Below are positions 30,476 to 40,890 of a stretch of 64,000 bases of DNA, piece by piece (positions within the stretch are counted from its first letter, which is position 1; each line of letters opens with the position of its first letter). The notes under the pieces were generated by a model, which saw only the letters and a list, made by a program, of their open reading frames with translations, was not told where the DNA came from and ran no database searches. Both the position numbers and the translations under genes were made by a program. Origin of the DNA: Erinaceus europaeus (taxonomy: Eukaryota > Chordata > Mammalia > Eulipotyphla > Erinaceidae); the NCBI RefSeq assembly GCF_950295315.1, contig NC_080185.1:43595737-43659736 (forward strand). Direction: 5' to 3'.

Positions 30476-30760
30476 AGGCAGTCGGGTGGTAGCTCAGCAG
30501 GTTAAGCGCAGGTGATGCAAAGCTCAAGGACCTGCTTAAGGATCCCAGTTTGAGCCCCTGGATCGCGACCTGCCGGGGAGTTGCTTCACAAGCAGTGAAG
30601 CAGGTCTGCAGGTGTCTATCTTTCTCTCCCCCCCTTCTTTTTCTTCCCCTCCTCTCTCCATTTCTCTCTGTCCTATCCAATAACAATGATATCAATAATA
30701 ACTACAACAATAAAAAATAACAAGGGCAACATAAGGAAATAAATAAATATTTTTTAAAAA
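30476..30760 (+). mobile_element. SINE-A inside L1
   Basis: aggcagtcgggtggtagctc to gcaacataaggaaataaata. A loose TSD (aaaggtatggg before, gatgagtatggg after) marks the interrupted L1 phrase. Confidence 0.94.
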
Positions 30761-30827
30761 GATGAGTATGGGATGCTCTCACTCATAAACAGAAGTTGAG
30801 AAAGAATAACAGAAAGGGAAACTAAAA

Positions 30828-31859
30828 AGCCTAGACCAAGTAGATCAGAAGCAACCAAGAGCACAGCTATATACAAGATACTGGATACTGTACAGCAAAT
30901 CCTAACAAAAGGACTTTTCAAAGTTAACCCAATTACCAAATAATGTGATGATAACATTAACTATCCATTGTCTTTTGGAACCCTAAGACAGCAGGAACCT
31001 CACATCTCCACCATAGAGCCTCTACTTCCCCCAGTCCAGGAACTCTTGGATAGGGACCACTTTCCCGTATGCCTCTCCCAATCCATATCAAATAATGTTG
31101 CATCTGCCGATCGCAACCTAATCAACACAGCGATTGCCACCTCAACATGCTTCACTTCAGATTGTGTCCAGAGACTTCACGTGTGGAATGACAACCCTTC
31201 AGCTTCATTACTCGGGTGAGACCTTTCCTTTCATAGTATACTCTAATTCCATCCCAGGTGGTTCACTTTCCAACAAAGTCCCCAAACCTAGATATACACC
31301 AGTTTCTGTGAGAGAGAGCTTATGTTCACACGTATCCATAAACTACTGCAAAATATATACCTGAAAGCAGAAGTACACTAGAGTTTGCAGTGAGTACCTC
31401 CCTAACACTTCCTCTCCACTATTCCAAGCTTTGGGTCCCTGATTGCTCAACAATTTGTTTGGCTTCGTATGTTAACTCTTTTTTTCAGTCACCAGGTTCC
31501 AGATGTCATCAGGATGCCGGCCAGGCTTCCCTGGACTGAAGACCCCACCAATGTGTCCTGGAGCTCCGCTTCCCCAGAGACCCACCCTACTAGGGAAAGA
31601 GAGAGGCAGACTGGGAGTATGGACCGACCAGTCAATGTCCATGTTCAGCAGGGAAGCAATTACAGAAGCCAGACCTTCCACCTTCTGCAACCCACAAGGA
31701 CCCTGGGTCCATGCTCCCAGAGGGATAGAGAATGGGAAAGCTATCAGGGGAGGGGATGGGATATGGATATTGGGTGGTGGGAATTGTGTGGAGTTATACC
31801 CCTCCTTCCCTATGGTTTTGTTAATTTATCCTTTCTTAAATAAAAAAATAATAATAATA
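30828..31859 (+). mobile_element. younger L1, short 3' UTR, inside older L1
   Basis: 5'-truncated copy containing only 3' UTR from agcctagaccaagtagatca to a mixed AAT/A tail. Exact TSD aaagggaaactaaaa at 30813-30827 and 31860-31874. It lacks about 761 bp that the host L1 has (32746-33506). Confidence 0.93.
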
Positions 31860-34161
31860 AAAGGGAAACTAAAAGCAGGATCTGACTAAATTTGTAGTAG
31901 GGAACCAAAGTAAAAACCCTGGGTTGAGGGTGAGGGAGGATGTTCAGCTTCATGGGGCGTGGGAGTGGGGGTAGGACACAGTCTTTTGGTGGTGGGAATG
32001 GCGTTTATGTACACTCCTATTAATTTGTAGTCATATAAATCACTAAGTAATATGAGAGGAAAAACTGAGAGAATGTCTCAAACATTTTAAAGCACAGACT
32101 GAGTCTTTTAATACATAGGCTGAGTCTTTGATATGTTGTCCCTCTTAAAATCTTAGTCCAGGGAGAACAGAAGCAACCAGTGGAGCAGCTATATACAAAT
32201 AATGTCAAAGGACATAAAATATGGTGATGGTGTGTATGATACAGCAAATCCTAACAAAGGGATTTTTCAAAATTAATCCAATTGCCAAACAATGTGACTA
32301 TAGCAATAACTATCTACTGTCTTCTTAAATCCTAAGATAGCAGTAACCTCCCACTTCCTCTATAGAGCCTGTGTTTTCCCCAATCCTGGAACCTCTGGGG
32401 TGGGGCTCACTTTCCTGCATGCTTCTCTCAAGTCATACCAAATGATATTGCATCTGCCGATCCCAACCTAATCAATGCAAAGAGTGCCACCTCAACATGC
32501 TTCACTTCAGACTGTGTCCAGAGACGTCAGGCATGGAATGCCAACCCTTCAGCCTCATTACTTGGGTGACACCTTTCCTTTCATGTTATTCTCTAATTCC
32601 ATTCCAGGAGGTTCACTTCCTAACAAAGTTCCAAAACCTAGATATAGACCAGATCCCGTAAGATAGAGCATATGTTCACATGTATCCATAAATTAGGGCA
32701 AAATATATACCTGAAAGCAAAAATACACAATAGTCTGTAGTGAGTCAGTATCAAGTTCATAATGAGATAGTGTCAACTTAGACTTAGATACCCTCCTCAC
32801 CTACTTCCTATTACAGTTCTCTCAAAGCAAGGACTGCAAAAGTTGAATAAGGGCAAGAAACTTTAAGGATGACTCTTTAATCACTATCAGGACATTCCAT
32901 CAGTTGGAGCCCTAACTGGGGAGTCCTGAGATTCCCAAACAGACCTGATGGGCCTAGACCTCGAATAAATCCCTCTCTTCATTCTTACTGGTCATTTCTC
33001 TCAGGAACAACACAATAGACCCCTTTGTTGGCCCCCATAGGACCTTGCCCTCAACTTGGATCAACAATGGTAGAGAATGTTACATCCTCCAAAGGGAGGA
33101 AGGACAACATACACTATGCTACACCTGAGGAAGATGGGTCGATATTGGGGCAGCATGGAATGTTCCTACTCATGACCACATAATTTGAGCTCAGATCTAG
33201 AGGGGTGCAAGGTCACATAGGCTCCTAAGCTGATTATGGGCCCCAGATCACATCAAATCGATGGGCTTTACAGTCAACAATATTTATACCTCTTTCCCAT
33301 ATTGGGGGCTACTCTCTTCCCTGATGCAGCTTTCTGATTCTTTTTCCAGCCATGATATCATCCCCCAGAAAATAACTTGGATCCACCTGCATATCAGATT
33401 TCAAGCTCAGGGGCAAAAAGAAAAGGGGAAAAAAAAAAACTAGTATAGCCACAGGCCCTTTGGAATTTAACTAAAATATGCCTACTATCTATCTACAAAA
33501 TAGAGGACCTCCCCAACTTTTCATCTGCACTATTCCAGCCCTTAGGTCCATGGTTGGTTAACAATTTGTTTGGCTTTGTGTGTTAACTCTCTTGTCAAAC
33601 ACCAGGTTCCAGATGCTAGCAGGATGCCAACCAGACTTCCCTGGACAGACAACCCCACCAATGGGCCCTGGAGCTCTGCTTCTCCAGAGCCCTTCCCCAC
33701 TAGGAAAAGAGAGAGACAGGCTGGGAGTATGGATTGACCTGTCAACGCCCATGTTCAGCAGGGAAGCAATTACAGAAGCCAGACCTTCCACCTTCTGTAT
33801 CCCACGATGACCTGGGTTCATACTCCCAGAGGGTTAAAGAATAGGAAAGCTATCAAGGGAGGGGATGGGATACAGAGTTCTGGTGGTGGGAATTGTGCTA
33901 AGTTGTACCCCTCTTATCCTATAGTTTTGTCAGTGTTTCCTTTTTATAAATAAAAATATTTTTTAAAAAAGAAAGAAAAGAAAGGGAGAGATGACACCTG
34001 CAGTTACCAGTCGTGAAGCTTTCCCCCTGCAGGCAGGCACCAGGGGATGGAACCCAGGTCCTTGTGCACTGCAATATGTTTGCTTAACCAACTAAGCCAT
34101 TGCCTGGCTTGCCCTTTCTCTCTTTCTTCCCCCCACTTCTCTCTCCTTTTCTTTCTCTTTT

Positions 34162-34387
34162 TTAAAAAATATATTCTATTTGTTTTCCTTTATTGGGAGA
34201 ACTAATGGTTTACATTAGTAAAATACACTAGTTTCTACATGTGTAACATTTCTCAGTTTTCCACATAACACTCTCCCCCCCTCTCCCCCCACCTTTCTCT
34301 GCCATCATGTTCCAGGACCTGAACCCTCCTCCCCTCCACTCTAGGGTCTTTACTTTGGTGCAGTATACCACTTTCATTTGTTAACTA
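34162..34387 (-). mobile_element. L1 3' UTR fragment
   Basis: Minus strand, from ttttcctttattgggagaac, ctaatggtttacattagtaa, aacatttctcagttttccac to ctttactttggtgcagtata. The phrase tttactttggtgca recurs in the neighbour at 34655-35144 (ctttgctttggtgcaatcca). Confidence 0.8.
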
Positions 34388-34540
34388 GAGGCTGAGAAAA
34401 AGAGGAGAGAAGCCACAGCATTGCTCATGAAGCTCCTCCTTTGCACGTTGGCCTCATGTGGTGGCCAGGGACTCGAACCTGGGTCCTTGTGCAAGATGAT
34501 GTGTGCATTCTCTGAAGTAAGTGCTCTCTTGGCCCTAGGA
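34388..34540 (-). mobile_element. SINE-E
   Basis: gagagaagccacagcattgc, ctcatgtggtggccagggac, tcgaacctgggtccttgtgc, aagtaagtgctctcttggcc. Confidence 0.82.
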
Positions 34541-34654
34541 AGACCCCCAAAAGTGAGCAGTCTGCTGCTTCAACAAGATGTCAACCGGTAACTAACGTTT
34601 CATACTCCCCCCCCCCAAAAAAAAAAAAAACGCCACACACAAGCCAAAGAACTG

Positions 34655-35144
34655 ATAGGTGTCTACAAAAAACACTCTCATCCCTAACTTTGGTCCTTTT
34701 CCATTATCTTGCTCCAGAACTTCAACCCCTTTCCCCCAGTCCTCCCTCTCCTTTTTTAAAAAAATTTTTATTATCTTTATTTATTTATTGGATAGAGACA
34801 GTCAGAAATTGAGAGGGAAGGAAGGGACAGAGAGTGAGAGACAGAGAGACACCTGCAGCACTACTTCACCACTTGTGAAGCTTTCCCCCTGCAAGTGGGG
34901 ACTGGGGGCTCGAACTTGGGTCCTTCCGCATTGTAACATATGCGCTCAACCAGGTGTGCCACCACCCGACCCTCCTCCCTCTCCTTTTGCCTCCTTCACC
35001 AGAGTCCTTTGCTTTGGTGCAATCCACCAGACCCAGTGCAAATTTCACCTTGTTTCCCCTTACTGTCCTTGCTTCCTAAGGTCAAATTATGAGTGAGACC
35101 ATCCTTCTCTTTTTGACTCATCTCACATAGCACGATTCATTTGA
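34655..35144 (-). mobile_element. L1 3' UTR, split by SINE-B
   Basis: ttccattatcttgctccaga before and tttgctttggtgcaatccac, aattatgagtgagaccatcc, ttgactcatctcacatagca after the SINE-B are minus-strand L1. Plus-strand L1 begins right after it, so the junction near 35144 joins two L1 pieces in opposite orientation. Confidence 0.8.
34750..34975 (-). mobile_element. SINE-B inside L1
   Basis: ttatttattggatagagaca, cacttgtgaagctttccccc, gggctcgaacttgggtcctt, caaccaggtgtgccaccacc. The duplicated tcctccctctcc on both sides (about 34740-34751 and 34974-34985) is a good TSD. Confidence 0.94.
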
Positions 35145-35273
35145 GGACACCTCCATACTTAGCTGCACAATCTGTAATAGCCCAAACTTGGATGCAACCC
35201 AAATGCCCAATGACAGGTGAGTGGTTAGAGTTGTGGTGTGTACTGACAGGTGAGTGGTTAAGAGAACTGTGGT

Positions 35274-35574
35274 GGGAGTCCGGCTGTAGCGCAGCGGGTA
35301 AAGCACACATGGCGCAAAGCACAAGGACCGGCCTAAGGATCCTGGTTCGAGCCTCTGGCTCCCCACCTGGAGGGGAGTCCTCTCACAGGTGGTGAAGCAG
35401 GTCTGCAGGTGTCTATCTTTCTCTCCCCCTCTCTATCTTCCCCATCTCTCTCCATTTCTCTCTGTATAGCCTATCCAACAACAACATCAATAACAACAAT
35501 AATAATAACCACAACAATAAAACAATAAGGGCAACAAAGGGAAATAAATATTTTAATTTTATTTTTTGAGACAA

Positions 35575-35609
<35 letters not shown>

Positions 35610-35753
35610 AACACCAGAGCACTGCTCAGCTCTAGTTTATGGTGGTGCGGGGGGACTGAACCTGGGATTTAGGAGCCTCAGGCATGAGAGTCTGTTTGCA
35701 TAACCATTATGCTGTCTCCCCTGCCCCAATAAATATTTTTTAAAAGAGAGAGA
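35274..35753 (+). mobile_element. SINE-A, tail split by SINE-D
   Basis: gggagtccggctgtagcgca to gggaaataaatatttt, with the rest of its tail after the SINE-D. TSD gagaactgtggt (35262-35273) / gagaattgtggt (35754-35765) brackets both elements. Confidence 0.95.
35555..35727 (-). mobile_element. SINE-D inside SINE-A tail
   Basis: GA run 35579-35605, then accagagcactgctcagctc, ggtggtgcggggggactgaa, cattatgctgtctcccctgc. Exact 12-base TSD aataaatatttt at 35543-35554 and 35728-35739. Third layer: L1, then SINE-A, then SINE-D. Confidence 0.95.
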
Positions 35754-36063
35754 GAGAATTGTGGTATGTATACACCCTGAAATACTACTCAGTTGTTAAA
35801 AATGATGGTGTCTGTTGCACCAAAGCAAAGGGCTCTGGAGAGTAGGGCATGGGACGGAGGAGAGAGGGCATTGGGGTTCTGGTGTATGATGGTGGAAAAG
35901 GGCCTACGTTGGGGGTGAGAATGTTCTGAAGACACCTAGCATGATGAGATGAAAAACGGTATTTATGGGTCAAATAGTACTCTAGTATGTTAGCCCCACC
36001 CCCATAAAGTGATCGCGGGGGGGGGGGGGATGATGAAGTTATCTCCTTTGCCTCATCTTGGAA

Positions 36064-36199
36064 GACTGATTTATTTATGACCATGAGAGACAGAGGGAGA
36101 TAACCAAAACATCACTCTGGCACAGTCAACACCAGAAGCAGAAGACAGGGCCTCATGCTTGCTAGTCAGGCACTCTATTCCTTGCACCACTTCCTAGTC
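36064..36199 (-). mobile_element. SINE-C, diverged
   Basis: aacatcactctggcacagtc, gggcctcatgcttgctagtc, aggcactctattccttgcac, cacttcctagtc. Confidence 0.75.
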
Positions 36200-36235
36200 T
36201 ATGAAGCATTATCATCATCATCACTGCTACTCCCA

Positions 36236-36387
36236 TTGTTTTAAAATTATTTATTTCTTTATTTAATAAGAGAAAATGTCCAGAGTACCACTCAGTCCTG
36301 CCTTATAGTGGTCCCAGGGATTGAACCTGGGATTTCTGGGGCCTTGGGCATGAAATGCTGCTTAACAACCATTGTGCTGTCTCCCCA
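36236..36387 (-). mobile_element. SINE-D
   Basis: gtccagagtaccactcagtc, ccagggattgaacctgggat, cttgggcatgaaatgctgct, accattgtgctgtctcccc. Confidence 0.87.
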
Positions 36388-36427
36388 TAACTCATGTAAT
36401 AGTAGGACAGAGACTTACAGGTGAAAT

Positions 36428-36585
36428 GGGCTGGGGAGGTGGTTCAGTGGTCGAGTGAAGCTCTGGGTTTGTCCCTGGCACCACATAACAGCAACAAAGA
36501 CAGAAACAAAATGAATCTCATAAATGAAGGAGCATGCTATCACTGTGCTCACTCTCTCTCATCAAAAAAAAAAAAAAGGGAAGGG
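36428..36585 (+). mobile_element. SINE-D-like
   Basis: gctggggaggtggttcagtg, gtttgtccctggcaccacat, atgctatcactgtgctcact, tctctcatc and a 14-base A-tail. Confidence 0.72.
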
Positions 36586-36589
36586 AAGG

Positions 36590-37045
36590 GGACGGGTGGT
36601 GGCACACCTGTTTGAGCGCACATGTGACAGTGTGAAAGGATCGGGGTTCAAGCCCTCAGTCCCCACCTGCAGGGGGAAAGCTTTGCAAATAGTGAAGCAG
36701 TGTTGCAGGTGTCTCTCTGTCTCTCTACCTATGTATTTATTTATTGATTGGACAGAGACAGAGAAATTAAGAGGAAAGGAGGTAGACAAACAGACAGACA
36801 GACAGACAGATAGATAGATAGATAGATGATAGACAGACCTGAAGCCCTGCTTTACCACATGTGAAGCTTCCCTCATGCAGGTGGAGACCAGGGGCTTGAA
36901 CCTGGGTCCTTATGCACTGTAATGTGATCACTTAAGCAGGTGTGCCACTGCCTGGCCCCTTCTCTCCCTATCACCTCTCCCCTCTTGACTTCTGGCTGTC
37001 TCTATCCAATAAATAAATAATGATAAAATATTTTTTAAAGGCAAG
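36590..37045 (+). mobile_element. SINE-B split by an inverted SINE-B
   Basis: Left part 36590-36731 (gacgggtggtggcacacctg). Right part 36959-37045 (cttgacttctggctgtctct, AATAAATAAATAATG). Target sequence tctctacctat / tctctccctat flanks the insert. Confidence 0.92.
36732..36958 (-). mobile_element. SINE-B inside SINE-B
   Basis: ttatttattgattggacaga, a GACA/GATA array (36789-36828), accacatgtgaagcttccct, gggcttgaacctgggtcctt, ggtgtgccactgcctggccc. Confidence 0.93.
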
Positions 37046-37046
37046 G

Positions 37047-37452
37047 GCCAGAAGGCAAACAGTGGGGCACCTGATGAGAGAGTACTTGTTACCATGTGCA
37101 AGGACCCAGGTTCAAGCCCCTAGGTCCCACCCACAGGAAAGAAGCTTTATGAATGGTAAGGCAATGCTACACCTCTCTCTCTCTCTCTCCTTCTCTCTCC
37201 CTCATTTATCTGTCTCTATTATTAAAGTAAGAGAAGGACAAGGAGGAGGAGAAAGAAAAAAGTGGAGGGGAGGAAGAGAGGGAAGAGAAGGAGAAGGAGA
37301 AAGAGATGGGAAGGTGGGAAGGAGAAAGAATAAGGGAGGGAAGGTGGGAGAGAAAGGAGAAGGCAGAGGAGGCTGGCTGCTGGCTGCTGGGAGGAGTGGA
37401 GTCCTTCTGCAGGCACCAAACTCCCAGCAATAACCCTAGTGGCCATAGGAAA
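37047..37452 (+). mobile_element. SINE-B, long form, with purine expansion
   Basis: gccagaaggcaaacagtggg, aggacccaggttcaagcccc, (CT)n, then 37228-37370 of almost pure A/G in place of the short A-rich joint. It ends with module ggagtggagtccttctgcag and gcaccaaactcccagcaata. Confidence 0.87.
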
Positions 37453-37465
37453 AAAAATCAAAGGC

Positions 37466-37742
37466 AGGGCCAGGAGACAGTTCACCTGGTAGAGCACCTT
37501 TCCAAGTGCTAGGCCCTGGATATGAGCCCCACTACCACGGGGAGCACAAAGGACAGCGCTGTGGGAACTCCCACAAATAGTGGAGTAGTACTGAGGTGTC
37601 TTTCACTCTCTGTCACTCCCCCGTCACCCTCTGAGATCTCTCAAATAAAGAAAGAAAAATCAGGGAGACCGTTCAGAGGTGGTGCGACACTTGCACAAGG
37701 CGCTACGTTCATTGTTCAGTGTCACAAAAGACAAAAACAGAA
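37466..37742 (+). mobile_element. SINE-E plus a second partial head
   Basis: 37466-37662: gccaggagacagttcacctg, gtagagcacctttccaagtg, cactaccacggggagcacaa, gtggagtagtactgaggtgt. 37663-37742 (gggagaccgttcagaggtgg, tgttcagtgtcac) is a short related head fragment. Confidence 0.75.
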
Positions 37743-37850
37743 AAGTAAGGAACTTTCCCCAGCTTCCACAGCCAGAGAGCAGCAGGTCAGCCCCACTGTA
37801 GACATCAGAGGTCATACTCTCAGTCATTCTGCTCTTTCACTTCCAATGCT
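37743..37850 (+). mobile_element. MIR fragment
   Basis: agtaaggaactttccccagc, ttccacagccagagagcagc, aggtcagccccactgtagac and tcagtcattctgctcttt follow the MIR 3' order (aacttgcccaaggtcacaca, gctagtaagtggcagagcc). Confidence 0.6.
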
Positions 37851-38401
37851 CTTGGACCAGATCTTTCATCCACCCATTTCCTGGCTCCTAGCAACTGCGC
37901 CTTCGCACAGGAATGTTCAGCAAACCCTTGCTGATAAGGATAAAAAATGAGAACCACAACGGGGGGGGGATGGGCAAGGTAAAGTTTCCAGAACATTCAT
38001 CATACAGGGAACATGGGAGGCGTGGGAAGGACAGAAACTGACAGGGGATACTTGGAGGCAGGTTGTTTACTTAGGCAAGTAGGATCGGACCCATTAGAAC
38101 ACTCCAAATGTGTATGTGCAGCAACGTTTGCTTCTGGCCCTAAGAATTTATAGAGAAACCAGCTCCTGAGAGTTGACTTCTGCCTTTTGGAAAGGTTTCT
38201 GCCCCACATCTGGAAGTGATTTTCTGGCACGCTGGCTACAGTGAGTCACCAACAATATTAAGCAATGATTCCATAGGATGAACCCTGATCATATTTTTCC
38301 ATCAACTGGTATTCACTGAGGTCAAGGAAAGGCAATTGCTGATTCAGACATAGACCTCAAGCCTCCCACAGCTCCATTTCACACTGTGGAGAACAGTGGT
38401 T
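37851..38401. other. single-copy DNA, no gene seen
   Basis: Balanced composition with no recognisable repeat. Open frames are short (76 codons minus strand at 38000-38230). Confidence 0.55.
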
Positions 38402-38402
38402 T

Positions 38403-38708
38403 GGGGGCCTAGGAGATGGCTCACCTAGTAGAGAGCACACTTTGCCAGGTGTGAGGACCCAGGTTCAAGCCTTTAGTCACCATGTGAGAGCATCATGTGA
38501 AGGTAAAGTTTCAAAAGTGGTGGGACGGTGCTGTGGTCTCCCTCTTCCTTATTATTTTGTTAACCAGAAAACTGCTCAGCTCTGGCTTAAGGTGGTGCTG
38601 GGGATTTAATTTAGGACCTCAGAGCCTGAGGCATTAAAGCCATTATCCTATCTCCTCTTGGTGTCTTTCCTCCTCCTCTGTCTCTGTCTTTCACCAGCCT
38701 GCAGAAGA
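38403..38708 (+). mobile_element. SINE-E split by SINE-D
   Basis: Left part: cctaggagatggctcaccta, cacactttgccaggtgtgag, gtggtgggacggtgctgtgg. Right part from 38660: gtgtctttcctcctcctctg, ctttcaccagcctgcagaag. Confidence 0.83.
38552..38659 (-). mobile_element. SINE-D, partial, inside SINE-E
   Basis: aaaactgctcagctctggct, taaggtggtgctggggattt, gacctcagagcctgaggcat, aagccattatcctatctcct. Confidence 0.87.
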
Positions 38709-38805
38709 AAGGGGGGGGGACAAGAGGTTTGTTTCAGTTGCTAGATTCAGTGTGAGTGGTGAAATCTTGCAGGTTCATAGACCCAGCAAAGTCCTAGTGA
38801 CAATT

Positions 38806-39022
38806 TTTTTTAGGTTTTTGTTTTATCTTTATTTAGTGGATAAAGATAGCCAGAAATTAAGAGGGAAGGGGGAGATAGAGAGGGAGAATAACAGAGAGAA
38901 ACCTGCAGTACTGCTTCACCACTTGCAATGCTTTCCCTCTGCAAGTGGGGACCAGGGGCTCGTACTTGGGTCCCTAGCATTGTAACATGTGCACTCAACC
39001 AGGTGCACCACCACCCAGCCCC
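38806..39022 (-). mobile_element. SINE-B
   Basis: tttatttagtggataaagat, cacttgcaatgctttccctc, ggggctcgtacttgggtccc, caaccaggtgcaccaccacc. Confidence 0.94.
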
Positions 39023-39130
39023 ATGACAAAAATGTTTTTAATTAGAAATCATACACATGTATCAACAACTATATTTAGTATTTTCTGAAAACCATGAATC
39101 CCCTCAATTTAAAAAAAATGGACATGATTT

Positions 39131-39590
39131 GTCACCAGGGAGATGGATCGAGGTATTAAGAGTGTAGGACTTGCATATATGAAATCCCAGATTTGATCCC
39201 CAGCATTGAAAATAATAGAGTCGTGTGGTAGCACAGAGGCTTAAGTGCACGTGGTGTAAAGCGCAAGGACTGAAGGACTGGTGTAAGGATCCCGGTTCAA
39301 GCCCCCGGCTCCCCACCTGCAGGAGGGTCACTTCACAGGCGGTGAAGCAGGTCTGCAGGTGTCTGTCTTTCTCTCCCCTCTCTGTCTTCCCCTCCTCTCT
39401 CCATTTCTCTCTGTCCTATCCAACAACAATGACATCAATGACAACAACAATAAAACAACAAGGGCAGCAAAAAAGGAATAAATAAATATTGAAAAAAGAA
39501 AAATTTTACTAATATTTTACTAGAACTAAGCAGTGTTCAAGCCTCTCTTTCTCTCTCTCTCTCTCTCGCTCTCTCTCAAAAATATTAAAA
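39131..39590 (+). mobile_element. SINE-D split by SINE-A
   Basis: Left part 39131-39215 (cagggagatggatcgaggta, tcccagatttgatccccagc). Right part about 39520-39590 (actaagcagtgttcaagcct, CT run, AATATT tail). Confidence 0.78.
39216..39497 (+). mobile_element. SINE-A, short form
   Basis: agagtcgtgtggtagcacag, a small duplication ggactgaaggactgg in the head, body, AAC tail and aataaataaatattgaaaaa. Confidence 0.94.
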
Positions 39591-39597
39591 GAAACGG

Positions 39598-39698
39598 CTG
39601 GTGAAATAGTTCACTTGGGTAGTGCACTGCTTTGTGATGTACCCAGGTTCAAGCTTCAGTGTTGTGGCCTCTCCCAGTCTCTCTCTCTTCTTTCAGTT

Positions 39699-39734
<36 letters not shown>

Positions 39735-39760
39735 TTTCTTTCTTTCTTTCTTCCTATCTA

Positions 39761-39796
<36 letters not shown>

Positions 39797-39845
39797 ACTA
39801 TTTATCTATGGTAGTGTCTATCACTATCTTTAAAACAGAAAAGAA
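39598..39845 (+). mobile_element. SINE-F with (TTTC)(TATC)(TGTC) array
   Basis: gctggtgaaatagttcactt, tgtacccaggttcaagcttc, gtgttgtggcctctc. The pyrimidine part has become a compound tetranucleotide array at 39695-39800. Confidence 0.83.
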
Positions 39846-39850
39846 AAACA

Positions 39851-40198
39851 GGGAGCCAGGAGGTAGCGCAGCAGGTTAAGCGTACATGGCACCAAGCACA
39901 AGGACCAACATAAGAATCCCGGTTTGAGCCCCTGGCTCCCCACCTGCAGGGGAGTTGCTTCACAGGTGGTGAAGCAGGTTTGCAGGTGTCTCTCTTTCTC
40001 TCCCCCTCTGTCTCCCCCTCCTCTCTCCATTTCTCTCTGTCCTGTCCAACAACAATGGCAACAACAATAATAATAATAACTGATAAACAACAAGGGCAAC
40101 AAAATGGGAAAAAAACAGCCTCCAGGAGCAGTGGATTTGTAGTGCAGGCACCAAGCCCCAGCAATAACTCTGGAGGCAAAAGAAAAAAGGAAAAAGAA
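39851..40198 (+). mobile_element. SINE-A, long form
   Basis: gggagccaggaggtagcgca, body, AAC tail, module gcctccaggagcagtggatt, gcaggcaccaagccccagca, ataactctggaggc and an A-rich tail. Confidence 0.96.
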
Positions 40199-40368
40199 CA
40201 TGGATTTTAAGATAGAATGCAAAAAAATGCCTCAGCACTAATGCAAGACTTGTTCTCATATCTAGTACACCTTGTTTCCTTTCACTGGTCATGTGCAGAA
40301 GATGAATCCAAAAGTTTGGTGAAGGAGAAGCAATCTTAAGTAAAGGTAGCAGAAGAAACAGGATAAAG

Positions 40369-40890
40369 GGCTGGGTGGTGATGCAACAGACAGAGCACTC
40401 ACATTATCAAATGTGAAGGCCGAGGTTCAAATCCCCGGTCCCCATAACAGGGAGAAACTGGCACAGAGAGATGCTGCAGGTCTCTCTTCTCTCCGCTTCC
40501 CCCCCCCACACACACACACACAACCTTATTTTTTTCCTTTCTATATTACTTGACAGGTCAGAGGAAAATTGAGAGGGATGGGGAAGGGAGGGAAGGAGAG
40601 GGAGGGGAGGGGAGGGGAAGGAAGGGAAGGAGAGGGGAGGAGAGGGGAGGGGAAAATAGGGAGAGAGAAAGAGAGATGTCTGCAGCCCTACTTCACCACT
40701 TGTGAGGCTTCACACACACACAGGTGGGGAGCAAGGGCTTGAGCCATGGTGTGTGCTCCACCAAGTGCGCCACCACCCAGCCTGCCCCCCCCACCTCTAT
40801 AAGAAAGTAAGAGAGACCAAGAACTTCCTGAAGAAGTGGATTCATCATGTGGGCACAGAGCCCCAGCAATAACCCTGGTGACAATCAAAA
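40369..40890 (+). mobile_element. SINE-B, long form, split by inverted SINE-B
   Basis: Left part: gctgggtggtgatgcaacag, gaggttcaaatccccggtcc, ctctccgcttcc. Right part from 40785: tataagaaagtaagagagac, gaagaagtggattcatcatg, gagccccagcaataaccctg. Confidence 0.83.
40529..40784 (-). mobile_element. SINE-B inside SINE-B
   Basis: ggaaaattgagagggatggg, a GGGGA-type purine tract (40577-40660), ctacttcaccacttgtgagg, gggcttgagccatggtgtgt, accaagtgcgccaccaccca. Confidence 0.9.

Larger units (their letters stand above)
30364..33980 (+). mobile_element. L1 3' end with long 3' UTR, 5'-truncated
   Basis: Starts at the end of ORF2 (tactatgcaactattaagaa, ttagatggagctagaaggaa, gctctcactcataaacagaa). It resumes at 31875 (gcaggatctgactaaatttg) and continues as a 3' UTR of about 2.1 kb to taaataaaaatattttttaa. 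It hosts a SINE-A (30476-30760) and a younger L1 (30828-31859). About 2.3 kb belongs to the element itself. No intact ORF remains. Confidence 0.9.
30189..34112 (-). mobile_element. SINE-B, long form, split by an L1
   Basis: Left part 30189-30363 (module in reverse, ctgcatgattccaccgcagc, then tgattggataaagatagaga). Right part 33981-34112 (gatgacacctgcagttacca, atggaacccaggtccttgtg, ccaactaagccattgcctgg). aaagagagagatg (30351-30363) and aaagggagagatg (33981-33993) are the L1's TSD, so this SINE is the oldest layer. Confidence 0.88.
35145..36064 (+). mobile_element. L1 ORF2 end / 3' UTR, split by SINE-A
   Basis: cctccatacttagctgcaca, cccaaacttggatgcaaccc, then after the SINEs tatgtatacaccctgaaata, ctactcagttgttaaaaatg and 3' UTR aagggcctacgttgggggtg, agacacctagcatgatgaga. 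A 36-base unit (tgacaggtgagtggtta) is duplicated at 35211 and 35247. gaagttatctcctttgcctc follows a G run at the end. Confidence 0.85.

Noticed and set aside
32746..33506. spliced intron removed from the short-form L1
   Set aside because: The short form keeps gtgagt at the junction, so canonical splicing did not make it. A deletion is simpler.
31875..33980. endogenous retrovirus
   Set aside because: Long non-coding sequence follows L1 ORF2 hallmarks and ends in an A-tail. There is no LTR pair, primer site or gag/pol-like frame.
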